Under the pieces are notes generated by a model. That model worked only from the letters and a program-made list of their open reading frames with translations. It made no database searches and was not told the origin of the DNA. From Pseudomonas fluvialis (GTDB lineage Bacteria > Pseudomonadota > Gammaproteobacteria > Pseudomonadales > Pseudomonadaceae), in assembly GCF_002234375.1 (NCBI RefSeq), contig NZ_NMQV01000013.1:124001-188000 (forward strand): a stretch of 64,000 nucleotides of DNA. The letters are read 5' to 3'. How positions within the stretch are numbered: the stretch's first letter is position 1; every line of letters starts with the position of its first letter. A program made the position numbers and the translations under genes. This document shows positions 37,375 through 48,663 of this stretch, piece after piece.

Positions 37375-38457
37375 TTACAGACTACGCAGCGCTTCTACCA
37401 CCGCGTCGCCCATGGCGGCAGTGCCTACCTTGGTCTTGCCTTGCGACCAGATGTCGCCGGTACGCAGCCCCTGATCCAGTACGAGGCTGACGGCCTGCTC
37501 GATGGCATCGGCGGCTTTGACCTGACCGAAGCTGTAACGCAGCATCATCGACACCGAGAGGATGGTCGCTAGCGGGTTGGCAATGCCCTGGCCGGCGATG
37601 TCAGGCGCCGAGCCGTGGCACGGCTCGTACATGCCCTTGTTGTTGGCATCCAGGGAGGCCGAGGGCAGCATGCCGATGGAACCAGTGAGCATGGAGGCTT
37701 CGTCGGAGAGGATGTCGCCAAACATGTTGTCGGTAACCATCACGTCGAACTGCTTGGGTGCGCGCACCAGCTGCATCGCAGCGTTGTCGACGTACATGTG
37801 GCTCAATTCGACGTCTGGGTAATCCTTGGCCACTTCCTCGACCACGGCACGCCACAGCTGACTGGAGGCCAGGACGTTGGCCTTGTCCACCGAGCAGAGC
37901 TTCTTGTTGCGCACCATGGCCATGTCGAAGCCGACCTTGGCGATGCGGCGGATTTCGCTCTCGCTGTACGGCAGCGTGTCGTAAGCCATGCGCTCGCCGT
38001 TTTCCAGCACCTTGCTCTCGCGCGGCTGGCCGAAGTAGATGCCGCCGGTCAGCTCACGCACGATAAGGATATCCAGACCAGCGACCACTTCCGGCTTGAG
38101 GCTGGAGGCCTCGGCCAGTTGCGGATAGAGAATGGCCGGACGCAGGTTGCCGAACAGGCCCAGCTGCGAGCGGATCTTCAGCAGGCCACGCTCCGGGCGG
38201 ATGGCCGGATCAATGGTGTCCCACTTCGGCCCACCCACGGCGCCGAGCAGCACGGCGTCGGCGGCGCGGGCGCGCTCCAGGGTCTCGTCGGCCAGCGGCA
38301 CGCCATAACGGTCGATGGCCGCACCGCCCAGGTCATCGAAGCTCAGCTCGAAACCGAGGTTGTATTTCTCATTGGCCAGGTTCAGCACCTTGACCGCCTC
38401 GGCCATGATTTCCGGGCCGATACCGTCGCCCGGGAGGACCAGAATTTGCTTTGTCAT
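37375..38457 (-). CDS. leuB: 3-isopropylmalate dehydrogenase
   Basis: A 360-residue NAD enzyme that oxidatively decarboxylates 3-isopropylmalate in leucine synthesis. Motifs include [35 protein letters not shown] (substrate arginines), [10 protein letters not shown], and the metal site [20 protein letters not shown]. The C-terminal [15 protein letters not shown] binds the adenine of NAD. I chose [11 protein letters not shown] at 38457 from the family start; an ATG five codons upstream is possible. It follows leuD after a 107-base gap holding an inverted repeat. Confidence 0.95.
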   Translation of the reverse strand: MTKQILVLPGDGIGPEIMAEAVKVLNLANEKYNLGFELSFDDLGGAAIDRYGVPLADETLERARAADAVLLGAVGGPKWDTIDPAIRPERGLLKIRSQLGLFGNLRPAILYPQLAEASSLKPEVVAGLDILIVRELTGGIYFGQPRESKVLENGERMAYDTLPYSESEIRRIAKVGFDMAMVRNKKLCSVDKANVLASSQLWRAVVEEVAKDYPDVELSHMYVDNAAMQLVRAPKQFDVMVTDNMFGDILSDEASMLTGSIGMLPSASLDANNKGMYEPCHGSAPDIAGQGIANPLATILSVSMMLRYSFGQVKAADAIEQAVSLVLDQGLRTGDIWSQGKTKVGTAAMGDAVVEALRSL

Positions 38458-38493
38458 ATTTCTATCCGTCATCTCGATAAATCTTTCGCTGGA

Positions 38494-38565
38494 GGCTGGA
38501 GGCTGAACGAAAGAGCCGCACGTTTTTCAGCTCAGCCTTCAGCCTAAAGCCGAAGGCTTCGGCTT
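38494..38565. repeat. Nested inverted repeats in the leuD-leuB gap
   Basis: GGCTGGAGGCTGA (38494-38506) faces TCAGCCTTCAGCC (38532-38544) with one mismatch in 13. Next to it AAGCCGAAG-G-CTTCGGCTT (38547-38565) is a 9-bp stem that touches the leuD stop codon. GGAGGCT is also directly repeated at 38491-38504. The elements could stabilise or attenuate the leuCD message, or be a dispersed repeat. Confidence 0.6.
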
Positions 38566-39215
38566 CACGCCTTGATCGCGCCGAACAGCCAGGGGCTGCT
38601 CTGCTGGTGTTTGGCCTCGAAGGCCTTGATCGCTTCCGCGTCCTGCAGGGTCAGGCCGATGTCGTCCAGACCATTGAGCAGGCAGTGCTTGCGGAAGGCA
38701 TCGATCTCGAAACTGTACTGCACGCCATCCGGACGGGTCACGGTCTGCGCCGCCAGGTCCACGGTCAGCTGGTAACCCTCGGTGGCCTCGGCCTGCTGGA
38801 ACAGCGCATCGACCTCTTCATCCTTGAGGATGATCGGCAGCAGGCCGTTCTTGAAGCTGTTGTTGAAGAAGATGTCGGCAAAGCTCGGCGCGATCACGGT
38901 GCGGAAGCCGTACTCGTCCAGCGCCCAAGGCGCGTGCTCGCGGCTCGACCCGCAGCCGAAGTTCTCGCGCGCCAGCAGCACGCTGGCACCCTGGTAGCGC
39001 GGGAAGTTCAGCACGAAGTCCTTGTTCAGCGGACGATTCGAGCAATCCTGGTTCGGCTGGCCGACATCCAGGTAGCGCCACTCGTCGAAGAGGTTCGGGC
39101 CGAAGCCGGTGCGCTTGATGGACTTCAGAAATTGCTTGGGAATGATCTGGTCGGTGTCGACGTTGGCACGATCCAGCGGAGCCACCAGACCAGTGTGTTG
39201 GGTAAAGGCTTTCAT
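38565..39215 (-). CDS. leuD: 3-isopropylmalate dehydratase small subunit
   Basis: A 216-residue swivel-domain subunit that works with LeuC to isomerise 2- to 3-isopropylmalate. It begins [39 protein letters not shown] and [16 protein letters not shown] are the signature segments; the latter binds substrate and the GCGSSR loop is invariant. An ATG one codon earlier (39218) is equally possible; GAGGAG lies ahead of both. It follows leuC by about ten bases. Confidence 0.95.
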   Translation of the reverse strand: MKAFTQHTGLVAPLDRANVDTDQIIPKQFLKSIKRTGFGPNLFDEWRYLDVGQPNQDCSNRPLNKDFVLNFPRYQGASVLLARENFGCGSSREHAPWALDEYGFRTVIAPSFADIFFNNSFKNGLLPIILKDEEVDALFQQAEATEGYQLTVDLAAQTVTRPDGVQYSFEIDAFRKHCLLNGLDDIGLTLQDAEAIKAFEAKHQQSSPWLFGAIKA

Positions 39216-39226
39216 CATCTGTCTCC

Positions 39227-40654
<1,428 letters not shown>

Positions 40655-40717
40655 CAGCTATCCCTCATCAGCGTCTTTATATGCCAGGGCGAATGCCCCT
40701 TTGGCTTATGTGGAGAG

Positions 40718-40746
40718 ATGCTATGATTGCGGAACAAATAACTCAA
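40718..40746 (-). promoter_or_regulatory. Candidate leuC promoter
   Basis: On the minus strand TTGAGT (40746-40741) and TAGCAT (40723-40718) are spaced 17 bases, about 65 bases from the leuC start. A divergent TATGAT (40722-40727) on the plus strand overlaps it and may serve the LysR gene. Confidence 0.5.
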
Positions 40747-40766
40747 ATTCATATTTTTTATCCCAA

Positions 40767-40785
40767 GCATTCCTTACAAGAATGC
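40767..40785. promoter_or_regulatory. Candidate LysR-type operator
   Basis: GCATTC-CTTACAA-GAATGC is a 6-bp inverted repeat of the T-N11-A kind bound by LysR-type regulators. It lies just upstream of the leuC -35 and about 90 bases before the regulator gene, the usual autoregulatory and activating position. Confidence 0.6.
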
Positions 40786-40874
40786 CTAGACACTTCAAGC
40801 GTCAAGTCACCAGCCGCTCGCCAAGACCCAGCGGTTCGACCTGTCGCTGGTGGCTTGCCGCTTGGAGCTATCCC

Positions 40875-41756
40875 ATGGATCTGGCCAATCTCAATGCCTT
40901 CATCACCGTGGCCGAACTGGGCGGTTTTTCCGTAGCAGCCGAACGCCTGCACCTGACCCAGCCAGCGGTGAGCAAACGTATCGCCGGCCTGGAGCAGCAA
41001 CTGGGAGTCAGGCTGTTCGATCGCCTGGGCCGCGAAATAAGCCTGACTGAGGCCGGGCGCGCCCTGTTACCGCGCGCTTACCAGATCCTCAACGCACTGG
41101 ACGACACGCGTCGCGCGCTGACCAACCTGTCCGGGGAAGTCAGTGGTCGACTGACCCTGGCCACCAGCCACCACATCGGCCTGCATCGCTTACCTGCCCT
41201 GCTACGCCGCTTTACCCACAGCCACCCCGACGTCGCCCTGGATATTCAGTTCCTCGATTCGGAGGTCGCCTATGAGCAGGTCGTGCATGGCCATAGCGAA
41301 CTGGCGGTCATCACCCTGGCGCCGCATACCGAGCCGCCCATCGCGGCCCGTGCAGTCTGGGACGATCCACTGGACTTCGTGGCCGCCCCCGAACACCCAC
41401 TGGCCCGTGCGCAGCAGATCAGTCTGGCGGACATTGCCGCCTATCCAGCGGTCTTTCCCGGCGACAACACCTTCACCCACCACATTGTGCGCCGTCTGTT
41501 CGAGGGGCAGCGGTTAAGCCCCAATATCGCCATGAGTACCAACTACCTGGAAACCATCAAGATGATGGTTTCCATCGGCCTGGCCTGGAGCGTACTGCCG
41601 CGCACCATGCTCGATGCCCAGGTGGTGCGCCTGCCACTTCCCGGCATCCAACTGACCCGCCAGCTCGGTTATATCCGTCACCAGGAACGCACACTGTCCA
41701 ATGCGGCGCAGGCTTTCATGCGCTTACTCGACCAACAGCGTGGCAATCTGCCCTGA
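40875..41756 (+). CDS. LysR-family transcriptional regulator, divergent from leuC
   Basis: A 293-residue regulator starting MDLANLNAFITVAELGGFS. Residues 1-60 are the winged helix-turn-helix (SVAAERLHLTQPAVSKRIAGLEQQLGVRLFDR). The rest is a periplasmic-binding-protein-like effector domain. The ATG at 40875 is fixed by GGAG eight bases upstream and by the family N-terminus; the frame stays open further upstream but codes nothing sensible. Its divergent position suggests it controls leuCD(B), perhaps sensing an isopropylmalate intermediate, but the effector is unknown. A clear T-N11-A site lies in between. Confidence 0.88.
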   Translation: MDLANLNAFITVAELGGFSVAAERLHLTQPAVSKRIAGLEQQLGVRLFDRLGREISLTEAGRALLPRAYQILNALDDTRRALTNLSGEVSGRLTLATSHHIGLHRLPALLRRFTHSHPDVALDIQFLDSEVAYEQVVHGHSELAVITLAPHTEPPIAARAVWDDPLDFVAAPEHPLARAQQISLADIAAYPAVFPGDNTFTHHIVRRLFEGQRLSPNIAMSTNYLETIKMMVSIGLAWSVLPRTMLDAQVVRLPLPGIQLTRQLGYIRHQERTLSNAAQAFMRLLDQQRGNLP

Positions 41757-41840
41757 GATCACTTGCGCACAGCAGTCAGGGCGAACTATGGTGCAGAAAA
41801 CAACAAAAGGCGCTGTCCGAATGCCGTGGAAAAGCCGCCC

Positions 41841-44800
41841 ATGATGCCCACTCCTGTCGTTGAAACGCAGCCTGCCAACCGTGTATCCGCCGCGTTGGAC
41901 AACCCGCTGCTGCAAGCTGCCTTACAGGCTGCAGGCTTGGGCCTGTGGATCTGGCATGTCGACGAAGATCGCCTGCACCTGTGCGACGCGGCGCTGAGTT
42001 TGCTGGATTGCGTACCCGAGCATCGGCCCACCAGCCTGGCGCATTACCTGCAACTGCTGCCGGTCGCGCAGCGTGAAGGTATCGCCGCGCAACTCCAGCT
42101 ACTGAGCGATGGCCAGCGCCAGCAACTGCAGCTGTCTCACGCAGTGCTGCACGGCACACAACGCTTGCAGCTGCAGATACAACGCCAACAGCTGCCTACA
42201 GAGTCCCTGCGGATCGTTGGCGTATTACAACGACTCAGCCCGACAGAGCAGCTCACCCCGACGCTCGGCGATGACCTGCTGTTCCAGCAAAGCCCTCAGG
42301 CCATGCTCCTGCTGCGCTATGACGACGGCTGCATTCGCGCCGCCAACCAACAGTTCTGCAGCCAGTTCGGCTGGCACGCACAACAGGTACTGGGAAGTAC
42401 CACCCTGCAACTGGGGCTCTGGGCCAACCCCGAAGAACGTGGCCTGGTACGCAAGCTGGATCCGGAAACCACCTCGGTACTCAAGCGCGAGATCACCCTG
42501 CGCAGCCACGATGGCAGCCTGCTGCAAGGCCTCCTGCTGTTGCGCCAACTGCCTATTGAGGGGCAGCGTCACCTGCTCTGTACCTTCATTGAAGATGGCC
42601 AGCGCCGTGCTAGCGAAGCCGCCTGGCACAACAGCGAGGAAAAGTTCGCGAAGATTTTCCGCAGCACGCCCAACACCGTAGTGATTACAGAAATGAGCAG
42701 CGGTCGCTTCATCGCGGCCAACCCAGCCTTTGAAGAGCAGTTCGGCTGGAGCGAAGTCGAAGTACTCGGCCGAACGTCCCTTGAGTTGGGTATCTGGATA
42801 GACCCTGTCGATCGTCAGCGCATGCTGGCCGCACTGCAGAGCAATGAGGGCTTGCAGCATCTGGAAGTGAACTTGCGCCATCGCGATGGCAGCACCAGCG
42901 TCAACCTGCTGTATGGCCGCCCCATGACGCTCGATGGCCTGCCCTGCCTGATCCTCAGCCTGCGCGACATCAGCCTGCAACGCCAACAGGAACAAGCCCT
43001 GCGCAATAGCGAGCAGCGTCTCAAACTGGCCCTCGAAGCCGCTCGCCTGGGCACCTGGGAGTGGCACGTACCCAGTGGCCAACTGTTTGCCTCGGCACGT
43101 ACCGCGGAGCTGCATGGCCTGCCCGCACAACCGTTCCACGACGTCTACCACAAACTGTTTCGTCATCTGCCAGAGCGCGATCAGCAACGCCTCACCGCGC
43201 AATACCGGGAGCTCCTCGCCCAGCCAGGACGATTGCACGCCGTGCATTATCAGGTACAAGCCGAGAACGGCCAGCTGTTCCAACTGGAGTCGCTGGCCAC
43301 GCTTTATCTGGATGCCGACGGCCAGCCGCTGCGCATGAGCGGCGTGGTGGCCGATATCAGCGAACGCATCGAGCGTCAGCGCCAGCTACAAGCCTCGGAG
43401 GCCAAGTTTGCCTCACTGTTCCAGTCCAGCCCCGAGCCAATCTGCGTCTCGCGCATGGAGGACGGACTGTTCATCGAAATCAACCCGAGCTTTACCCAGG
43501 TATTTGGCTGGGAACCCCATGAGTTCGTCGGCCGCAACGCCCAGCAACTACAATTCTGGGCCAACCCTGCGCAGCGCCAACAGTTGTTCGCCAAGATGCA
43601 GCGCCAGGGCCGACTCGACAACGAACTGATCGCTTTCCACCACCGCGCCGGTCAACTGCTCACCTGCGAGGTGTCGACCCGCTTGCTACCCGCCGCGCAT
43701 GAAGCACTGATTGTTTCCACCTTCCGCGACGTCACCGAAATTCAACGCGCCCAGGAAGCCCTGCGCATCAGTGAGGAGCGCTTTGCCAAGGCCTTCCACG
43801 CCTCACCGGATGCCATTAGCCTGAGCGAACGCGCCACCTCACGCTTCATTGAGGTCAACGAAGGCTTCTGCCGTCTGAGCGGCTACAGCAGCGAGCAGAT
43901 CGTTGGCTATACCGCTTATGAACTGGGGGTTTGGGCTGAGGGCCAGCGGGAACTTCTGCTGGAGCAGATGAGCCATTACGGTCATGTCCACAACCTTGAG
44001 CTGACCGCGCAGAATCGCAACGGCGAAGCCATTGCCATCAGCGTCTCGGTCGAGCCGTTGATCCTCGACGGCATGGAGTGTCTGTTGATGATCGCCCGCA
44101 ACATCAGCGAGCTGAAACAGGCACAGGCACAGATCTACCACCTGGCCTACCACGACCCGCTGACCAACCTGCCCAATCGCACCCTGTTGCTGGATCGTCT
44201 CAACCAGCAGATCGCCCTGCTGACTCGCCACGATCTGCGTGGCGCACTGCTCTATCTCGATCTGGATCATTTCAAGCACATCAACGACTCGCTCGGCCAT
44301 CCGGTCGGCGATGCGGTGCTGAAAATGCTCACGGCCCGCCTGGAGAGCTGCGTACGCCAGGAAGATACCGTGGCCCGCCTGGGCGGCGACGAGTTCGTAG
44401 TGCTGCTCACCGGCCTGGAGGGCGATTATCAACACGCCGTCGAGCAGGCCCAACAGGTCGCTGACAAACTGCGTGCACTGCTGGCCAAACCCATGCTGAT
44501 CGATGGTCACCGCCTGCAGGTGACCCCGAGCATCGGCATTGCCCTATTGCCCGATCACGGCCGCTGCCCGGCCGACCTGCTCAAACGCGCCGACATCGCC
44601 CTGTATCGCGCCAAGGACAGCGGGCGCAATGCCGTAACGCTGTTCCATGCCAGCATGCAGGCAGCAGCCAGTGAGCGCCTACGCCTGGAAAGCGAACTGC
44701 GCCAGGCGCTGGCTCGCGAAGAGTTCGAACTCTACTACCAGCCACAAGTGGATAGCCGTAGCGGTCGTATCATCGGTGCCGAAGCCCTGCTGCGCTGGCA

Positions 44801-45464
44801 ACATCCGCTGCTGGGCATGCAATCACCGGCCGTATTCATTCAGGTGCTTGAGGAATGTGCGCTGATCATCGAGGTCGGCGACTGGGTATTGCAACGCGCC
44901 TGCGAAGACACCGCTCGCCTGCTGGCCAGCGGGCATGTTCAGGGCAGCGACTTCTGTTTGAGCGTCAACATCAGTCCCAGGCAATTCCGCCAAAGCGACT
45001 TCGTCGACAAGGTCACCCGTTGCCTGCAACGCAGCCAGCTACCGGCACGCCTGCTCAAGCTGGAAATCACCGAAGGGATCGTCATCCAGAGTCTGGACGA
45101 CACCATTGCCAAGATGCAGCAATTGCGTCAGCTCGGCGTACGCTTTGCCATGGACGACTTCGGCACCGGCTACAGCTCACTGACCTACCTCAAACGTCTA
45201 CCCATGGATGTACTGAAAATCGACCAGTCATTCGTGCGCAATGCCAGTCACGACAGCAACGACGCCGAGATCATCCGTGCCATCGCCGCCATGGCCAAGA
45301 GCCTGGGCCTGGAACTGATTGCCGAAGGCGTGGAAACCGCCGAGCAACTAGCGATGATCCAGGAGCAGGGCTGCCATCTTTACCAGGGCTTCCTGTTCAG
45401 CCCGGCCCTGCCGCTGGGCGAATACCAGCGCCTGCTGGCCCGCCAGCTACGCCAGGTGCGTTAG
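41841..45464 (+). CDS. Multi-PAS diguanylate cyclase/phosphodiesterase (GGDEF-EAL)
   Basis: A 1207-residue cytoplasmic signalling protein without membrane segments. About six PAS-type sensor units fill residues 20-760; several share the pattern F-x-x-SP followed by a strand and FGW (for example [19 protein letters not shown] and [19 protein letters not shown]). The cyclase domain has an intact GGDEF (848-852) and an I-site RQED (839-842) five residues before it. The phosphodiesterase domain has EALLRW (EAL 981-983), [21 protein letters not shown] (from Asp1105), KIDQSFV and ETAEQL, so both activities may be real. The start is uncertain: ATG 41841 or 41844, or a TTG at 41763. Its stop overlaps dusC. 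Confidence 0.9.
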   Translation: MMPTPVVETQPANRVSAALDNPLLQAALQAAGLGLWIWHVDEDRLHLCDAALSLLDCVPEHRPTSLAHYLQLLPVAQREGIAAQLQLLSDGQRQQLQLSHAVLHGTQRLQLQIQRQQLPTESLRIVGVLQRLSPTEQLTPTLGDDLLFQQSPQAMLLLRYDDGCIRAANQQFCSQFGWHAQQVLGSTTLQLGLWANPEERGLVRKLDPETTSVLKREITLRSHDGSLLQGLLLLRQLPIEGQRHLLCTFIEDGQRRASEAAWHNSEEKFAKIFRSTPNTVVITEMSSGRFIAANPAFEEQFGWSEVEVLGRTSLELGIWIDPVDRQRMLAALQSNEGLQHLEVNLRHRDGSTSVNLLYGRPMTLDGLPCLILSLRDISLQRQQEQALRNSEQRLKLALEAARLGTWEWHVPSGQLFASARTAELHGLPAQPFHDVYHKLFRHLPERDQQRLTAQYRELLAQPGRLHAVHYQVQAENGQLFQLESLATLYLDADGQPLRMSGVVADISERIERQRQLQASEAKFASLFQSSPEPICVSRMEDGLFIEINPSFTQVFGWEPHEFVGRNAQQLQFWANPAQRQQLFAKMQRQGRLDNELIAFHHRAGQLLTCEVSTRLLPAAHEALIVSTFRDVTEIQRAQEALRISEERFAKAFHASPDAISLSERATSRFIEVNEGFCRLSGYSSEQIVGYTAYELGVWAEGQRELLLEQMSHYGHVHNLELTAQNRNGEAIAISVSVEPLILDGMECLLMIARNISELKQAQAQIYHLAYHDPLTNLPNRTLLLDRLNQQIALLTRHDLRGALLYLDLDHFKHINDSLGHPVGDAVLKMLTARLESCVRQEDTVARLGGDEFVVLLTGLEGDYQHAVEQAQQVADKLRALLAKPMLIDGHRLQVTPSIGIALLPDHGRCPADLLKRADIALYRAKDSGRNAVTLFHASMQAAASERLRLESELRQALAREEFELYYQPQVDSRSGRIIGAEALLRWQHPLLGMQSPAVFIQVLEECALIIEVGDWVLQRACEDTARLLASGHVQGSDFCLSVNISPRQFRQSDFVDKVTRCLQRSQLPARLLKLEITEGIVIQSLDDTIAKMQQLRQLGVRFAMDDFGTGYSSLTYLKRLPMDVLKIDQSFVRNASHDSNDAEIIRAIAAMAKSLGLELIAEGVETAEQLAMIQEQGCHLYQGFLFSPALPLGEYQRLLARQLRQVR

Positions 45465-46417
45465 GCCGGCGGCGTGCTGGCCATCAGCAGCGCGTCGATA
45501 GCGGCACAGTCCTGCAGTCCGCGCAGCGCCACGAACAGCGCCTGCGCCTGCACATAGTTGCGGGTCAGCATGCCCAGCCACTGCTTCATGCGCCCAGGGG
45601 CGTAGCGCGGGCCGAGTTTGTCCTGCGCCAGCAGCCAGAAACGCATCAGCAGCGGCCATAACGCTTGCCACTGCAGGGCCGGCAACGCTTCGCCACGTCG
45701 TGCTGCCGCAATCTGCAGAGCCAGATCCGGACGCGAGACCAGACCACGGCCGAGCATCACATCGTCCACACCACTGATGGCCCGGCAACGCTGCCAGTCG
45801 TCTACCGACCACACCTCGCCATTGGCCAGCACCGGCACCGGCACCGCCTCATTGACCCGCGCCACCCACTCCCAGTGGGCCGGCGGCTTGTAGCCATCGA
45901 CCTTGGTACGCGCGTGTACCACCAGTTGTCCTGCCCCACCGGCTGCCAGCGCCCGAGCACAGTCCAATGCACCCTCCGGACTGTCGTAGCCCAGACGCAT
46001 CTTGGCGGTCAGGGGCACCGCAGCAGGCAAGGCGCGGCGCACGGTTTCAGCAATACGAAACAGCAACTCCGGCTCCTTGAGCAGCACCGCACCACCACGC
46101 GAGCGGTTCACGGTCTTGGCCGGGCAGCCAAAGTTGAGGTCAATCACCGGAGCGCCCAGCTCCACCGCCAACGCAGCGTTCTCGGCCAGACACTGTGGAT
46201 CAGAACCGAGCAACTGCAGGCGCATAGGCGTCCCCGCCGCCGTGCGCGAACCTTGCGCCAGCTCAGGTGCCAGTTTGTGAAAGCTGGCTGCCGGCAACAG
46301 ACGATCGTTGACCCGCACAAATTCGCTGACACACCAGTCAATACCACCCACGCCGGTCAGCAGTTCGCGCAGGATGTCGTCAACCAGACCTTCCATGGGT
46401 GCCAGGGCTATCTGCAC
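45461..46417 (-). CDS. dusC: tRNA-dihydrouridine(16) synthase DusC
   Basis: A 318-residue FMN enzyme that reduces uridine 16 in the tRNA D-loop. It begins (GTG) [14 protein letters not shown]. The motifs [28 protein letters not shown] (catalytic Cys in GCPA), KMRLGYD, VHARTK and ANGEVWS, then a C-terminal helical tRNA-binding domain, fit DusC. I chose GTG 46417, which gives the family start; another GTG four codons upstream is possible, and the long open frame upstream codes nothing sensible. It overlaps the convergent EAL gene by four bases. Confidence 0.88.
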   Translation of the reverse strand: MQIALAPMEGLVDDILRELLTGVGGIDWCVSEFVRVNDRLLPAASFHKLAPELAQGSRTAAGTPMRLQLLGSDPQCLAENAALAVELGAPVIDLNFGCPAKTVNRSRGGAVLLKEPELLFRIAETVRRALPAAVPLTAKMRLGYDSPEGALDCARALAAGGAGQLVVHARTKVDGYKPPAHWEWVARVNEAVPVPVLANGEVWSVDDWQRCRAISGVDDVMLGRGLVSRPDLALQIAAARRGEALPALQWQALWPLLMRFWLLAQDKLGPRYAPGRMKQWLGMLTRNYVQAQALFVALRGLQDCAAIDALLMASTPPA

Positions 46418-46491
46418 GATATGTCTCACATAACAACGGGGGCGCGATTGTAGCCGGGCTGCCGGCATGGCCATAGCGCTGGCTGGCTGTT

Positions 46492-46959
46492 TCAGTCGTC
46501 TGTGCCGCGGGCGCCCCGCCACAGGCGATTGATCTGCTCGGCCGAGTACCCCCGATAAGCCAGGAAGCGTGCCTGTTTGGCACGCTCCCGGGCATCCGCA
46601 GGCCACTGTCCGAAGCGCTTTTGCCAAAGCGCGTGCAACAACCCCTGCCAATCCACTTCAGCCGCCTGCAGCGCCGCAGCGATGGCCTCACGCGGCAGGC
46701 CGCGCTGCGCCAACTCCTCACGAATACGCAACGCTCCATGGCCGGCTCGGGCACGACTGGCAATGAAGCTTTCCAGGTAACGCCCTTCGTCCAGTAAGCC
46801 TTCTTCAGCCAGACGCTGCACGGCCTGTTCGATCAACTCGGGCGCTGCACCGCGCCTGAGCAGCTTGCGACTCAGCTCGACCTGGCCATGTTCGCGTTGC
46901 GCGAGCAGATCCATGGCCGCCCGCCGCACCGCGGCGGGCGTATCGAGCGGGGTGCTCAT
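46492..46959 (-). CDS. recX: Recombination regulator RecX
   Basis: A 155-residue all-helical protein that binds RecA filaments and limits their growth. Three tandem three-helix repeats are visible: [39 protein letters not shown] with [22 protein letters not shown], and a last [15 protein letters not shown]. The start ATG shares a base with the recA stop (TGATG), so it is translated by reinitiation after recA at a low level, as is usual. There is no separate promoter. Confidence 0.93.
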   Translation of the reverse strand: MSTPLDTPAAVRRAAMDLLAQREHGQVELSRKLLRRGAAPELIEQAVQRLAEEGLLDEGRYLESFIASRARAGHGALRIREELAQRGLPREAIAAALQAAEVDWQGLLHALWQKRFGQWPADARERAKQARFLAYRGYSAEQINRLWRGARGTDD

Positions 46960-48002
46960 CAGCTGTCCAGCTCGACCAGTTCATCCTGATCGACCGCACC
47001 TTTCTGGGCCGCGCCACTGACCAGCAGTTTCTCGCGGATCTGTTGCTCGATGGTCTTGGCCACCTCCGGGTTGTCCTCCAGGTACTTGGCGGCATTGGCC
47101 TTGCCCTGGCCGATCTTGCTGCCCTGGTAGCTGTACCAGGCACCGGATTTTTCCAGCAGACCCTGCTGCACGCCCAGGTCGATGACCTCACCACTGCGGT
47201 AGATGCCCTTGCCGTAAAGGATCTGGAATTCCGCCTGACGGAAGGGCGGCGCGACCTTGTTCTTGACCACTTTCACGCGGGTTTCGCTACCCACGACCTC
47301 ATCACCTTCCTTGACCGCGCCAATCCGGCGAATGTCCAGGCGTACCGAGGCGTAGAACTTCAGGGCATTACCCCCGGTCGTGGTTTCCGGGCTACCGAAC
47401 ATCACGCCGATCTTCATGCGGATCTGGTTGATGAAAATCACCAGGCAGTTGGCATTCTTGATGTTGCCGGTGATTTTGCGCAGGGCCTGGCTCATCAGGC
47501 GCGCCTGCAGGCCCACATGCGAATCACCCATTTCGCCTTCGATCTCCGCCTTGGGTACCAGGGCCGCCACCGAGTCGACGATGATCACGTCCACCGCATT
47601 GGAACGCACCAGCATGTCGGTGATTTCCAGCGCCTGCTCGCCGGTGTCTGGCTGCGAGACCAGCAGGTCGTCGACGTTAACCCCCAGCTTGCCGGCATAA
47701 TCCGGGTCAAGCGCGTGCTCAGCATCGACGAAGGCACAGGTTGCCCCGAGCTTCTGCGCCTCGGCAATGACCGAGAGGGTCAGGGTCGTCTTACCTGACG
47801 ATTCCGGACCGTAGATTTCGACAATACGCCCCTTGGGCAAACCGCCAATCCCCAGTGCGATATCCAGACCCAGCGAGCCGGTGGAAATGGCCGGAATGGC
47901 CTGACGCTCATGGTCGCCCATGCGCATCACCGCGCCCTTGCCAAACTGCTTCTCGATCTGGCCGAGGGCCGCCGCCAGTGCGCGTTTTTTATTGTCGTCC
48001 AT
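46959..48002 (-). CDS. recA: Recombinase RecA
   Basis: A 347-residue recombinase that pairs homologous DNA and activates LexA cleavage in the SOS response. Walker A GPESSGKT is at 65-72. [10 protein letters not shown] is Walker B, and the L1 and L2 loops (GEMGDSHVG, and [17 protein letters not shown] with the acting lysine) are intact. [17 protein letters not shown] is the N-terminal signature. The start at 48002 is set by AGGA at five bases; two in-frame ATGs lie just upstream. A LexA-type box sits in the promoter. The acidic C-terminal tail is shorter than in P. aeruginosa. Confidence 0.98.
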   Translation of the reverse strand: MDDNKKRALAAALGQIEKQFGKGAVMRMGDHERQAIPAISTGSLGLDIALGIGGLPKGRIVEIYGPESSGKTTLTLSVIAEAQKLGATCAFVDAEHALDPDYAGKLGVNVDDLLVSQPDTGEQALEITDMLVRSNAVDVIIVDSVAALVPKAEIEGEMGDSHVGLQARLMSQALRKITGNIKNANCLVIFINQIRMKIGVMFGSPETTTGGNALKFYASVRLDIRRIGAVKEGDEVVGSETRVKVVKNKVAPPFRQAEFQILYGKGIYRSGEVIDLGVQQGLLEKSGAWYSYQGSKIGQGKANAAKYLEDNPEVAKTIEQQIREKLLVSGAAQKGAVDQDELVELDS

Positions 48003-48045
48003 AGCCATCCTCATTCATCAGGGCCGGGGCAATGCCGGCAAACAA

Positions 48046-48061
48046 CTGTATATGTAGCCAG
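48046..48061. promoter_or_regulatory. LexA (SOS) box of recA
   Basis: CTG-N10-CAG (CTGTATATGTAGCCAG on the plus strand) lies 44 bases upstream of the recA start. It overlaps a -10-like TATACA on the minus strand, the position expected for LexA repression. Confidence 0.85.
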
Positions 48062-48094
48062 TAGTATTCCACAAGGCAAGGCACTCGCCTACCC

Positions 48095-48589
48095 CTACGG
48101 CAGATTTTCTCCGACCAGCAGCGCCAGCAACCCCTGCAAGGCCTGCTGTACGCTTTGCTGACGCACCGCCTGGCGCTCGCCACTGAAGCAGTAGCAACGC
48201 GCCTCGCAGCGCGCCCCATCAGCCCAGGCCAGCCATACCGTGCCCACCGGCTTTTCCGCCGAACCGCCACCCGGCCCGGCGATGCCGCTGACCGCCACCG
48301 CATAGCGCGCCCCACTGCGCCGTTGGGCACCACGCGCCATGGCCTCGACCACCGCCTGGCTGACGGCACCATGCTCGGCAAACAGCGCTTCCGGCACCCC
48401 CAACTGAGCGGTTTTCTGGCGGTTGGAATAGGTGACGAAACCCGCTTCGAACCAGGCCGAGCTACCTGCCACGCGGGTGATGGCCTCGGCAATGCCGCCG
48501 CCGGTACAGGATTCGGCACAACTGACCTGCTCACCTTGCGCCAGCAGCACCTTTCCCAGCCGCTCGGCCAGTTCGGTTAAATGATCCAT
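48095..48589 (-). CDS. CinA C-terminal-type nicotinamide-nucleotide amidohydrolase (PncC)
   Basis: A 164-residue enzyme that deamidates nicotinamide mononucleotide in the NAD salvage cycle. The family motifs CAESCTGGGIAEAIT (active-site serine region), FVTYSNRQKTAQLGV, VSGIAGPGGGS and KPVGTVWLAW are all present. The larger N-terminal CinA domain is absent, as in the E. coli PncC form. TGGAG before the ATG at 48589 fixes the start. It directly precedes recA on the same strand and is divergent from mutS, a conserved arrangement in pseudomonads. Confidence 0.92.
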   Translation of the reverse strand: MDHLTELAERLGKVLLAQGEQVSCAESCTGGGIAEAITRVAGSSAWFEAGFVTYSNRQKTAQLGVPEALFAEHGAVSQAVVEAMARGAQRRSGARYAVAVSGIAGPGGGSAEKPVGTVWLAWADGARCEARCYCFSGERQAVRQQSVQQALQGLLALLVGENLP

Positions 48590-48663
48590 ATGCACTCCAG
48601 GGTGAATCCACTTCGGTGGATACCCTACACTAGCGGCTTTTCCCGCTTCAGCCGGATTCACGC

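Noticed and set aside
40655-40874. Leucine leader peptide with attenuator
   Set aside because: No short frame with a run of leucine codons followed by a terminator hairpin was found between leuC and the LysR gene.
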